A DNA stretch of 64,000 bases from Oopsacas minuta. Its lineage: Eukaryota > Porifera > Hexactinellida > Lyssacinosida > Leucopsacidae. The stretch spans positions 111,072 to 175,071 of the forward strand of contig JAKMXF010000352.1 in assembly GCA_024704765.1 (NCBI GenBank). The letters are read 5' to 3'. How positions within the stretch are numbered: position 1 is the stretch's first letter; each line of letters starts with the position of its first letter. Made by a program: the position numbers and the translations under genes. Positions 36,216 to 49,800 of the stretch are shown piece by piece. Under the pieces are notes generated by a model. It worked only from the letters and a program-made list of their open reading frames with translations. It ran no database searches and had not been told where the DNA came from.

Positions 36216-37396
36216 GACTATTTAGACAATGGAGAATCATAAAGAATATTGAAATTCGTATCCGAAATTTTGCCTACTATTGCATATTGCCACACTGTGC
36301 GAGCTACACAGGAATTAATCGATACCTAAGAGGCAATAACAAGTATATTTGAGCTACAGAATTTTGGAAACCAAGATATGTAAGCTTATGACCATGGATA
36401 TGTACCTATTATGGAGGATTCGAACAATAGGCGTAACAAAAACCATCCTGGGGTTACAGACCCCCAGGAAATATAAGAGAATTGAAAAGGAGTACGCCTA
36501 TGCTCACAAGTAAAATTTCAAAAAACAATAAATTTCGAATTCATTTTTAATAACAAAAATCATCTAAAAGCATGCATCTGTGACTTCAAAAATATGCACA
36601 CTACTTTTTCCTCATGTTTACAGTTTTCAACTTCAACACCTGACGTTTGATACTTCGGACATCAATGGAAGCGAACAAGTATGAGGCTATCCAACTGAAA
36701 TATAGAGTAATCGCTACAAAAAGAAGAGTTTTGTAAGGGGGTGCAATGGGTAAACCTTAACATAACAAAATAGTCAAGCAACTCCTTACTTTCAAATAGA
36801 ATTCATTGTGATAAATATTTTGGCACTCTATATACCACAGAACTAGTAACCATCATCAAATTTCATAGTACTATGTCAATCATGCAGAAATAAAACTGGG
36901 AAGAGACTAGATACAATTGGAAGAAGGATGTATGCAATGTATTCTTTGTTCAAAATTAATCAATTAGAGGAATTCGACAGAAAAAGAGTCTTATGGTACT
37001 GAGAAGTGGTGTATAGGAGGTTTTTAGGAATACAAAAACTGAGCTACAAAGTGAGGCATTCAAACAGTGATAATAGACTAGCTCTCCAGGAAGCAAGGAG
37101 AATGAGCACACAGTAACCACATAGATATTTACGTCATTTCCTGGTCAAGATAAAGTTATACAGAGAACGTCAGTTATCCCAGCGCGTGTATTCTCTACCC
37201 ATTAGTACTTCAATCTTTCTCTAACCAGATAACCACTAAATATAGGATTTTATAGCAGGCGGTATTGTCTGGATATGATAATAAACCTGAGATAAACTAT
37301 TTGACCATATACATGAACATTATCCAGACCAAATCATAGACAACGACATAACACAGATAAGAAAGTATCAGAGCAACGAATAAAGAAATTTGTTTT
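36216..37396. other. spacer with a possible LINE-derived fragment
   Basis: A plus-strand stretch at about 36972-37110 translates to a peptide with YRRFLGIQKLSYKVRHSN, faintly like the region after the reverse transcriptase of some LINEs (R-R-x-L-x-I-x-x-x-x-x-V-x-N). It is too degraded to classify. Nothing else is visible. Confidence 0.3.
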
Positions 37397-38366
37397 AAAA
37401 GAGGCACTATTCATTGGTGGCACTGTGAAAGGTTAGGTCTAATACCAATATACATAGTGCATTCAATTAATAGTGCCACTTTATAAACAAATACAAATCA
37501 ATAGGCTAAGCTGTTGCCACAGGTTGCACTTTTGTATTCTTCCTAGGTCCGTGCGGATTTCAAATCCATCAAACAATATATTTAATATTTACTATGATTA
37601 TCCAGTCCATATAATGTCCAATTTTTTTGCAATAATTATCAGTTGACTAAATAATATTAATAGAAGGAAATAGTGGAGGAGATTTCATTGGTACAAATTC
37701 AAGAGCGTCAAATTCGGAATCAGAGTATTCAATTATCCCCTTTGGCTGTTTAGAACAATCTTCTACGAGTATTCATAGGGTATATAATCGAGCAAATCCA
37801 TGTCTTTTAAATTATCCATAGTTAATATGAAAATATCATATTCATAAATATAATATAAATAATTAAAGCTACCGATAAATTGAGATATTCACTGAATGCC
37901 TATTATATACAGCACTAGAAGTACCATTGTTTAACAATAAATATTAACATCTAAGAACAATAGAATCATTAAAGATGACATAGTACCATATAATGAATAT
38001 TATCATTTATTTCAGCATAAAAACTATACCCAATATAATAATTCTAGAAGAGTACGAATGTGTAGAATTTGTTTCGCTTTGGAAAAGTGTGGAAATTTGG
38101 CGCCTTTCCTGTAATAATTTTTTGCTAGAGGCCAGACAAAAGTTTGGCAGTGTGAAATAGTGGCACTTGGTGTCCGATTCATTAGCAAAGTGGAGGAGCA
38201 CACCCGAAGAATATCTTCAATAGTTCTCACACCATATCCACCTTAATTCTATCCAGTTTTGGTTGCAGGGCTTTAACGGAGAAAAACAAATAAGAATAAA
38301 AAAATAACATAGGCACCCATTTCAATACTGGGCCACTATGCTAAAGTATACTTGGCACAGTCAAAA
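37397..38366. repeat. 0.97-kb duplication, copy A
   Basis: Aligns with 54744-55710 over its whole length. The first ~255 bp (37397-37650) differ at many sites and by small indels. About 37650-38178 is nearly identical (I see about two differences in 530 bp: one A/G and one added A). The last ~190 bp diverge again. At the left edge AAAAGxGGxACTAT is followed about 30 bp later by its own imperfect complement. Short minus-strand frames in the conserved part have no recognisable domain. I see no target duplication and do not know the element type. Confidence 0.85.
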
Positions 38367-40134
38367 GAAAAGCCTCTCTTTATACAAATGGCCTATCTTT
38401 ATATTCGTTGCCCGGCTATTTTTCTATCTGAATGATATAGTAGTCTATGACCAAATCTATAGTAATAACTTCATTATTCATTATCTAGCCATACCTGGCA
38501 TATCAAATGACAGAATATCAGTTATCCGACCCCTTTCGGTCCCTTCATGTTCGGTGACCGATGTTCTACAGTATTGCAATTCAGAATAATTTCTAATGAT
38601 ATGACCAAAAATGAATAATTTAAATAGGGCCATGATAGAAATATTATTATAAATTGTGCTCATAACCCATCCGAATTAAGGAAACTCTGATTCAATAACA
38701 AAATTCCATGCACCTACATGTTGTGTCAGTGTCTATTTCCGCGTTCTGGAGTTGTTGTCCAAGTCCTCAGATGGATTAGCTCAATTTGTAGGAACAATTA
38801 TTGACATAAGATTTAATTTTATGGTTTCAATTTGATTGACCTCAAACTCAATCACCATATTGCCCCATCATATCTTCTCCTCCATGGTAATAATGGAAAT
38901 TGAGACTGTTATGAGTCAGCTATTACGAAAGTACAGACATTTTCAAAACATTTCCGTGCATTTAGACATAAAAGTGAGAGAAAATTCCAACTAAACCAAT
39001 AGTTATGCTAGATCAAATTAGGCACATACGAACATAAACGCGTAAGGTGAGTAGCAGGTCAATGAAAATAGATAACTGCGTTGTAGTATAGAAAATCATA
39101 CTTTTCGGAGTCCAATTGTCATATTGATGTACCGAAATATCTATGGAATTATGTTATGCCGTTTCTATAGCAATCCATAAATAGTAATATTAAAAAATAT
39201 ATCAAATTAAGTTAGCTTTATATATGAACATATACGCATGGTCAAATCAAAATATTGATACACAAGGATATAAATCGTTTCGACACATAATATAAAAGTT
39301 TGCCATGGTAAAGGTACCACGTGCCTGAGTACCAGTAGACACTATGGATAACATGGATTTCTCAATATCCACATATAGTTCGAATTTCATCAAAAATCCA
39401 TAGATTGGCATAGGAAATTTATAGTATGTACCAAAGTACTCATACCCAAATATTTTGATATGATATCTCTGAAGAATACTACTAAATCTTAAAAATGACA
39501 ATATATGGACATATTTAGGAGCCCGCTAAATTGGTTAAATATATCAGAAATGTATTGCAAGGCCATGAGGAGTTAGGTACATACTGTATATTGGCCATAC
39601 CGATTCATCAATAATTTCAACGATATTCTAGGTATAAATGAATAATGAAAAAATATGTCTTCCATAGTCTACAGTAACTCAGATACGAGGTAATATATCC
39701 ATAAAAATATACTTATTATGTGTGGAAACGATTTATATCATTCCGTAAATCAACATTTTGATAAATAATCAATATTAATTGCTATACAAAACATCAATGA
39801 TAGAAAGTTATACATTATACTAAATTAATGGTAAACTAGCAATGAAATTGACACATTTCGAGATGAATTTGACATTCCCGGACTAAGGACATGTATTTCT
39901 ACAATTGTATGGTAATCTCACCCTGTGTGAAGTCAAATTAATAGATTCAATAAGTCTAAAGACGACTGGTTTCGATATTATATAAATATCAAAATATATG
40001 TAAAGGTGCGAAAACCGCATAATTTATACCATATAAATGTTTTCGGTAAACGAATATTACCGTTGGACTCCCAAATATTTATACAAATACGACACCAATA
40101 CATTTCCTAGTTCTAGCAGTAGAGGATTACGGTA
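38367..40134. other. gene-free region
   Basis: Frames on both strands at 38338-38663 overlap as shadows. No motif or transposon end was recognised. Confidence 0.35.
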
Positions 40135-40639
40135 CAGTGAACCTCTGGAATCGGGGCATGTGGGATACTGGGAAAATTTCTGACACCTCGATTGTGGAAA
40201 TTCCCCGATTCTGGATTTCAGTGGTATTGTGTCAAAATCGCCATAATCCGTATATATGTAGTTCATACTATGTCTTATTATTGTTTCATATTGCTAGTCA
40301 CACTGTAACGTTAAAATATTTCATTCTGTTACATATTTACCCTCAGAGGCGGATTGAATAGATTTTTATTCACTTACGGAGCATATATATTGTGTTTTAT
40401 TCGATAGTTAATGCGAAAATAAAAACTTATTGAGCTGATTTCAGTATTGATGCACCGATTGCGTAGGGGATTTAGTATTAGTTCTATGCAAGCTGAAAGA
40501 ATTAGATTTTCAGGGTTTGCCTCGATTCCCCAATTGTCGCTATTTCCCCAATTCCAGAGGTTCATTTGTATGGGAAAATATTTTCGCGAAATTCAAGTGC
40601 CCCGATTTCAGAGGTTCCCCGATTCCAGAGGTTTCACTG
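40135..40639. mobile_element. pogo/Tigger-like miniature element
   Basis: The ends are inverted: CAGTGAACCTCTGGAATCGG on the left and, as complement, CAGTGAAACCTCTGGAATCG on the right. TA flanks both (40133-40134 and 40640-40641). The right terminal region repeats CCCCGATT-CAGAGGTT twice. The interior is non-coding. A related element lies at 58864-59187. The CAGT-A-x-CCTC end type is that of pogo-group Tc1/mariner elements. Confidence 0.82.
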
Positions 40640-40841
40640 TATATTGAATTTTGGACACTAATATAATCAGCATCTAGGATATTTCCAAAACTTTGGCAGT
40701 TTTCCTTCTGTGTATTATAGAAATTAGCGACACCCAATACTACCATCAAATGCAGTTTAAGAAAAAATAATTAAGAAGCCATGAGTTCAATATGGTGAAA
40801 AATGAGAGTGAATAAGGCCAAAGTATAGTAACGTAACAATT

Positions 40842-43800
40842 TCAAGAAGAAATAAGATCCAAGAAAACAAACCTTGTATTTGTAACCTGAGTCAACTGCA
40901 AAAAAGAATCTTTTCTCTTGATGTGAAGAACAATTCCTAGTATTCCAAAAATGTGTGGGAAACTTGAAACAATAATCAATGGAGTATAAGGAGCCTGAGA
41001 ATAACAAGTTAAAACAATACCAGAATGATAGAGAATCTGGGCGGCAGATTCAGGATAACGGGAAAATCGGAATATTCCGGTGGTGCAATGGTTATCAGGG
41101 TCTAACATTTCTTGTTGTTCTCTCTGCCACTCAGATACAGCTAAAAGATGAGAAAAGAAATATAAGTGAAAGTTCAAACCATGAAGAAACAGAAATCTGT
41201 ATAATTCGAGGCACGTAGTGATGAGCATATTTCGCTGTGTTGAAACCTAAAAGCACTGAAACAATTATCTGTTTCATACTTAAGTTAAAACAAGGTACAA
41301 AGTCCAAGGATTCGTCTGCCCGTTGCGTATCTAACTAAAAAGCGAAGCCGGCTAGCATATATATATATATATATATATAAATATATATAAGAAAAGAACA
41401 ACTGTTTCAATAAGAAAAAACAATATATTGTATAGAACCCTTAGTACTTACATCGTAAAAGTTATGTAATAGAAATCACATAGTTTCAGCAGCAACTGAA
41501 GATATCTAGCATTCACATGCAGTTTTTGACGATAGGATTGGAACAGATTCATGGAAGTGAGGTCATTATTAGGTTTATAGCAAAGATCTTCCTTTGGAAG
41601 CCAGAAGAAGCAATTCACTTGTCCCCATAGCCCTGTTGGATACAGAAATCAAAGCGTAGATCACCTTCTTCTTCACATAACATTTCAACTATCCATAAAT
41701 ACCAGCCATCATCACATACACAAACCACACACTCAACAATATTCAGGTATTATTACATCAATCTGATCCATAAAATTATAAAGCATACAAACAAGCTTCA
41801 CATTCTTGCGCTGCACGGCTCGCGGATACATTGTGTACGCGAGTTGCACACTCTGGGTGATCTCCTATTCTTATTGACATATGATGCCGTTTAAATGTTA
41901 CCTAACGAAAATTCCATAAATTTGACAGCCACTTGGTGTGTCACTCTTTTTCACCGCATTGTAATACAAAATGAATGGGGCTGTCACACTTTGCTAAAAA
42001 ACAGCCTTCCTTTGTTGAATTACGTAACATTTGAACACCCCGGTCCATACATAATCTAGATATAGAGTAAATCTAGTACAAATAAACCATTAGAACGAGT
42101 CAAAGTAGAGGTTCTGGGCCACATTAATCATTCATTGTAATTTCTAAAGTTACGTAAATTTTTGTGGAATTGGTAAATATACACCTGTATTCACGTTTAC
42201 CTTGGCCTTTTAACCATTTGGATAAAAATACTCGTTGAAATATATTTAACATGCTCTCAAGTGTAATTGCAGTAACATTTCATTAATGTCCGCGGAATGA
42301 TAAATATATATATTTAGTTTTGATGTATCCATACTTAATGTTAAAAATAGTAGTACAATTTAATTGGTCAATCAATATACAAAATTTACATAGTTACATG
42401 TTTGTACTATTATCACTTCAAATGTAATATAAAATATATATACTAAGTACATATCGTCAACAATATAGTGGTGGTTACATTGGCTAATTACTAAGTACAT
42501 TTCAACAAACAAACATAGATACAAATTCAACAAATTGCAAGTAGAAAGGTTTTGAGTAATTTGAACCATTGAAGACATTTTTCGCATCCTAATTGAATTG
42601 GCTTAAAGCTTAAAATATGATAGGGTAATATTCCTACAATTGGTAAACTCCAAAATTTGACAGGTCAATACATCTGACACCTTTCTTAGAGAGTTTTTGA
42701 GATATCGCTTAGATGCAGACTTGTTCCTAGATTTATCATCCTCCACACACATGCAAAATTTCAAGTCTCTAGCTTCAGTTCCTCAATCAATTCCGTAAAA
42801 AACCTAAAATCCACCGACAAATTTAATGATAGATACCTGACTTTTGTTTTGAGAAATACAAAGATGTACTTTGTTGATTGTAACTCTTTGCTCCAATTAG
42901 TGTTGTAGTAAAGGGAATGATTTGATGATAAGTATGTGTTCCAGGTAACACCTTGAAACCTATATATCTGGGAATGTTCTATTGAATGTAAAATATGCAA
43001 TATATAAAAGTTGGGAACAAATATTATTTACAACACAAGGGTTCAAATATGTTCAGTCAGTTATATTGAGGTATAAAGAATTCAATTAATGAGAGGCAAG
43101 TATAGTTGAGCATAATCCGCACACCTCCAATGATGTGGTCCTTGCTAACTGGATCGAGTAGTTACCCTCCTTATTGTAGGTCTTATTGCCTCACAAGTCT
43201 TCTGAGTTGTGACAAGAGCTTTTGCTTGTATTCCAAATGCTGTTTTGCGTTGCCATAGGGTATAAAACTTTTATATTTATAATGAACTGCACACCCATCA
43301 ACAAAATAAATGATACTTGCAATATATGGTATATGCCCTTCAAAATTTTTGAACTAGTAAACACTAGATACTGTAGACAATAAAGACATCGTGTTTAGCA
43401 TAATCATAAATAACAAATTAAAATCGCCATATTAATAGGTTGACAGCGTTGTCTAAAAGAGATTTTGGTGGACTGAATTTGGTGGACCGTAGCTTGAGAA
43501 TTGTTCCAATAAATCCCGAACCAATAAAAGTGTTGAACAAAGGAATGACTGTCACCAAAGTCAACCAAAATAATGTAAATATGTTTGTCAAGATCATTAT
43601 TCAGTTCTTACATTATGAACACAGAGCTTTAGAAATGGAGTCACTTTTCAGAAGGAAATAATACAAACATCATAAAATTTATATATGGCAATGTGTAGGT
43701 CTTGAAGTTGTAATAGCGGTGGTTTTTCATTGTTTATACTGAATAAGTGCCTGGAATGGAAAACTATGTAAAAAATTGGAAGAAGATTTCACAAAGATTT

Positions 43801-46800
43801 GTATAGCCTTCAAATGGATAGAATTAATTCTATTACATACTCAAGAAAAAGGCTATTTTTCAACAGCATGAACTAGATAGCTAGGACCAAAAGATTTGTA
43901 TACACATATGAACACCAGGTATATACTTTGGTGATCATATATAAATTCTCCAAATAATTCTATCAAATTTGGCTGTATAAATGTCTTTTGGACGTGAACA
44001 TATTGTGTGTTGTGTTTTAGTGAAATTTTAGTTCTTGATGCTTGTAATATTTGACATACGACCAAATATCTGATTATTGATTAAATTGGTTGTTCTTTGA
44101 AACTCAGTAGCAATATTAACAATTCTGCCTAATTATTGTTCACATTTAAACAAATATGTGGACCATTAATTTAGAACAACTATGCATAATTGTTAAGAAA
44201 TGAACAGTTTCGCATATTTGTCAACAATGATGTCCAATTTTTGAATTCTCAAATTCGTCCTAACAGAACTCGGTAAATACATGCACGCTTTGGAAACAAT
44301 AAGGCAAGTATTATCTAAGGTAAGCACAGTGGTAGGAATAAGAAATGGTCAAAATTGACATGTAGATTTGTAATACATAGGTTCATCATACTCTCAAACC
44401 TGGCTGTTCAAACTGAACTGGATCCACCACAAATAGTCATATACAGTGTGTAATAACAAGCTTCAGGATAACCGAATTAAATATAGAACAATTAAAAAAT
44501 TACCGCTGATCTGATACTTGAAATTTGAAACTCACACGCATGCAACTTAGAAAAATTCTAGGATTCTGTGACGTAAAGTTCACATAGAACAATATGAATG
44601 TGTGCAAAGACTCATGTTTTCTTCAATTATTTCTAATATAAATTTGTGTGATGTCATTATCATAACTACACCACTATGATGACCTAATTGCATTGGTGTC
44701 TGGCGTAAGCAACTGGTTTTCTACTAAACATCACCGAGAAGTATCACTTAAGCTACAATTGTTACAAAAGATAACCAAGTTTGAAATTTTAAGAATGATA
44801 AATGTAGAATACGTTTATTGGGTAAATAATCAATTATTGTTCCATAGTCCACCCAATGTGTAGATAGTTCGGAATATTCATAAAAAACGAACCAAATGAG
44901 ATGGGGGTACTTCCAAAAGGAAAATGATTCTTTGCTTCTAAAGTCTAATAGAAATTTAGTGCAAATGTATCAGAAAGTGGCAAATTATTCCGGAAAAAGA
45001 ATAATGACCTTGGGAAACACCAAACGTAAGTGACAAAATGATCACACATTTTAGTCCTTAATGAATTACATCCTTGGCAATGTACCATTTACGGAAAAAT
45101 GAAATGAATAAATTGGAAAAAAATTTTGTAGTCAAATCATACGTGGAAAGTCGGTATCGCGGATCATACTAAAGTAAGTGATAATTATCAAACGAAGTAA
45201 ATGTATGAGTGGAAATATACAGAATAATTGATTAAAGATTCAACGTACCTGAAATAGCAGTGCCTGCTAGGACAAGTACCAGACCTGGGATGGGAGAATA
45301 AGCAATAGATGGATTAGAATAAACTACGGATAAATATGGAAGCAAATTGGAAAAACCAAGAAATATTGATCTGACTAGACAAGCCAAAGCTCTCCCAATA
45401 AAAAGAGTCTCAAAAGAAAGTTCTTTCAATCCTGAATCTAAACATTAACAAAATACGTAATAAAAGGTAATATAGGAAACATGGCAAAAAATATACTGTA
45501 CCAATATGATTAAATATCAATTTCTGTCTGTGTCACTCTCCAATATCGAAAACATATAAGTTCAAAACCAATACTACACAACATAATACCAACAAAACAA
45601 CATTGTCGCAGGGGTAATCGAATATGCTGATTATGAATAAGATATTGTAAACAAAATATTGTAAATATTTGTTGAATTTAGGTACATAAAGTAAACAAAT
45701 TTCGAAAATATGCATTAAGTAAAGTAAGCAAATTTCATGAGTCCGAATATGATATTGTAAATAACATTTCATAAATATTTGGTTACATTTGGGGAGATAA
45801 ATTAAGCAGATTTAAAGATAAAGGCAGTAGCATGTTGGAACAATCTGGTATATAAAATTGACAAAAACTACACGTTCTGCATGGTTTCAACCAAAGAACA
45901 TGTGAAATATATATTTGCATTGTACAACTACCGGAAGACGTTATTCGATTTGAAAATTAAAAAATGTGGTATTTATGAAGTTATAAATATCAATCTATAT
46001 TATTAAGACGCAATTAACATGTGAGTATATCTATATGTTACAGTAATTGTGTGAATTCTTGAAATTCATGAATTTTCAGAAATTTCAGTAAATTGAAGAA
46101 TGTATTAATCCAAAAATTCCAGGAAATTCGAGAATTTTCTGAATTTTTGGGAAATTCACTACATGCGATCAAATGGTGGATTCACACAATGAAAGTGATT
46201 GGAACTCAGTTGGCTTCACTTGTTTGGGCATTCTCCGGTATAAATCCTGGTAATCAAGTTTGTCTAGCATTACCTGGAATTAATTCACAGGCTGAAAATG
46301 TCTGGGCAATCATATAAAGATGCTATACTTAAGTTATTTGGGGATGGCAAGAGTTTGCTAGTGCCCAAATCACATTACTACAAGCTACTGGAGGAGGTCA
46401 GAGAAGCTGCTGACAAAGAGAAAAACAAAACTAGGAAGGAATTTACCTGTAATTTGTAATGTATATCACAAACCACTATGTATATATTTCAATTGATTCC
46501 GGACTTCTTAATGAAATTTTTGAATTTCTGTGATAATTTCATTCTGTATACAGCGTTTAATACACTTTCGAATTTCACAATATTTCATTTCACTCTTGCA
46601 ACAATTCTGGAATATTAGATTTTTACACTTTTCAATAATCTAAAATGATTGTTGATTGGAATTATCGCAATTTTGCAATGTTCGACCATATAATCCTTAT
46701 TTATGTAATTTAACAGATATGAAATTCAACAGTATGGCGATGTAGAGAAGCTGATCAGAAAACGTAAAGCTCCCACTGACACCCCATTATACTACCCCTC

Positions 46801-49800
46801 AATTGAGGACTCATATGATGTCCATAGAAGAGCCCACACAGCAACTGAGCATGGAAGGCGGGACAGAATGCTGATGGAATTGAGCAAGATCATGCCAACA
46901 TCACCTGCAAAGCTGTAGAGTCCTACAAGTCTCACTGAGAGGAATGTCAGAAGAAGAGGAAACGCCCAATGACAAAAGGGGTTATTGTCAATCCATTTGT
47001 ACAAGGGAATTTAACTCCAGGGGTCAGGTAGATTTGATTGGCACGCTGTCCTTGCCATCTGATAAGCAAAAGTGGACCATCTGACCAAATATGCTTAATG
47101 CGAGCTATATCATTAAAAGAGCTAGTAAGGTGGCTTATCATCTAATGCAGATTTATTTCTACTCCTGGGGGCATCTGGAAACTTTAGAGAGACAATGGCT
47201 CTGAGTTTGTTTCTCATGTCATTTCTGAACTGAAAAACACGGGCCAGATCTCACAATTGTTCATGGAAAACCAAGGTATCCACAGAGCCAAAGATCTGTT
47301 AAGAGAACCAATGGTGACATCAAGGACATGTGAGCTGCCTAGATGTCTGAAAACAACACACAAGATTGGAACATTGGGATTAATTTTGTTCAATTTCAGA
47401 AGAATACAGGCTATCATGCAGGGATTATGTGCTCCCATAGTCAACAGGCAGTGTACAAGCTAGCCTAATTGTCTCATTTATTAAATATTTATTAGAATAA
47501 ATAAATAATACTTCCTACTTTGCGTTAATTCCCAATATGAATGCCTCAAATATGTGTCAGGAAATTCATGAATTTCCTGAATTCACACAATTACTGTAAC
47601 ATGTATATATATATATATATACTGAAGAAACTGAAGGACCTCAGAGATGATTTTGTAGGTAGTACATAAATGTATACATAAATATATCAATCAGTATTAT
47701 TCAAACGCCATTAATCTGTATCATAGCCTACTCTACGTATGTAAGGCCTAAAAGTAACTTGTGGATTTAGGACCAGGATGAGATACCAGATGGTAAAAAT
47801 TCAATTTAACATCATTAACTGGTTGTGTTGAAATATACAAGCCTATGATGCACAAAACTAACAATAATCTAGAGAAATTTTTAGCCTGGATGCGTTTGAA
47901 GAGGAAATTATTAATGACTCATAATGACTAAATTCATTAGTACCCATATGTAAATTCTATATTACACAAGCCAAAATAATTAAATATTCCCCATAACATA
48001 TAATCATTTTTGAAAAAAATTATTGGATGTATTTGTGGTATTTTCCTGTATTCTCTACATCAACACCTTCAGACGCTTTCCAAAACGTCATCTATCTTAC
48101 AAGCTACCGTACGATCATGTCCAACAGGTGTTCTGCACCAGGTTGTACAAGCAACTATAATCCAAAAGAGAGAACAATCGTATCATGATTCCACAGAAAC
48201 ACAAAGACATGCTTGGCTACGAGCTCTACACAGTGATGATATAGACGAAATGAAAGTTGTGTATGAGAGCTTCAAAAATTTAGAGAAATGAAGTCAAGAC
48301 AACAAAACAATACTGAATGGATAAGGAACCTCCCGGGAGATACCCCGCAAGATGGAGCTGTACTGACTATACTATCATTGCGTTATATTGGTGTAAAATA
48401 ATCATTTAATTACATTATATCGTACCATAGCAACGTAGATGTGAGAATGGAATAGGAGAAAATTTAACATGTTGCTGCCAACAGGAGGGCTTATGGTAGA
48501 GAGAAAATTCTACAAACTTTTTCACAGTATTGTATCCGTAATATCTGATCAAACTTTTCGTTGCTGAAGAAAATGAATGAGTCAGGAACACGGCATACAC
48601 ACAAACTACTTAGTAGGAAGGACTCCTATTTCACGAGCTCTGGTAATCAAATTCAGACTCATTGTAATGCCTGAGGAGTGGCGCGTCGGCCTTGGTGATA
48701 TCCAGGGATGACAAGCAATTTTCAACTAAACAAAGAATATATTATACTTTTGGATAATTGTGAACATGAGCGCACATCAAATCAAAGGTGGCACGACAAG
48801 GGAGTACCATATATATTTATCTGGTCATGTTCAGGTATGTTTTGGGTATACAGTAAATAATGGATATAGTGATCATGGATATAGTGATCATGGATATAGT
48901 GATATATTGGATAGAGTGATATTGGTATTCCTTAGTATATTTCCCCATCTACATATATGCCATACAAAATTTATTGGATATAGTGATATAATGGTGATAG
49001 AGATAATTTGGCCGTAAAATTTATGCACCCAGCGATATCACTATATCCATTATATACTGTAATACTTTAGGTATAACACTTGTCAAATCCAACAAAGTTG
49101 AATCAATTTAATGTACTTAAGAGTAATAGAGTCTCATAGAGTTACCAGATTGTTGATTTAAATGGAAGGGCGCGTCGTTAGCTACCTGCCCAATCACTGA
49201 AGATATTTACAAACTGGCATGCAGCAAAAATTGAAAGGTTTATACATATGACGATCGTATGGAATGCAAAATAGTGGCATATGAAAGAAATTTGTATTAT
49301 AGGATAAAGAAAACAAAATTTTGAACAAATTTACATATGTCAGGAAAATTGGGTGGACAAATAAATTTGTTAAAAATATGAACTCTCAAATTTCAGCAAG
49401 TGCTGAATTAATTATCGAAAAATTCATTAAGTACTTAGAATTATTGAGGCTATATAATTCTAGAAAATAATCAATCTCACAAAGAAAATTTAATATTACA
49501 TACAAACCATCGTGTTTGACTCCTAATCACCAGGCTAAGCTAATCCCTAAGACGATTTTGAAATATTCCACGAACTGAGAGAAGATTTGATATATCATGT
49601 GATACATATGTGCATATATTTATTGACGAATATATATCAGAATACAGTTTATCTCGTCCTATCCTCTATCGATATTATCACTTAGGAAGTACTGATAAAA
49701 ATGAATATTAGGGAAAAATATGGTTAAGTAACAGAAATATATTATAGTATAATTATTAAATTTCAAATTTGGTTACACAAAACACTATACTAAGTATATA

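Noticed and set aside
38007-38230. Minus-strand frames repeated in both copies of the 0.97-kb duplication, and a plus-strand reading with a CRIC-type Cys motif
   Set aside because: The frames are conserved only because the DNA tract is nearly identical. The RING-CH-like pattern lacks its remaining Cys/His residues, and the proposed upstream exon runs into a stop.
40842-40870. A further splice donor (CAG|GTTACA) in exon 3 leading to more exons downstream
   Set aside because: The donor is weak, the frame reaches a stop soon after without splicing, and no in-phase exon was recognised below 40842.
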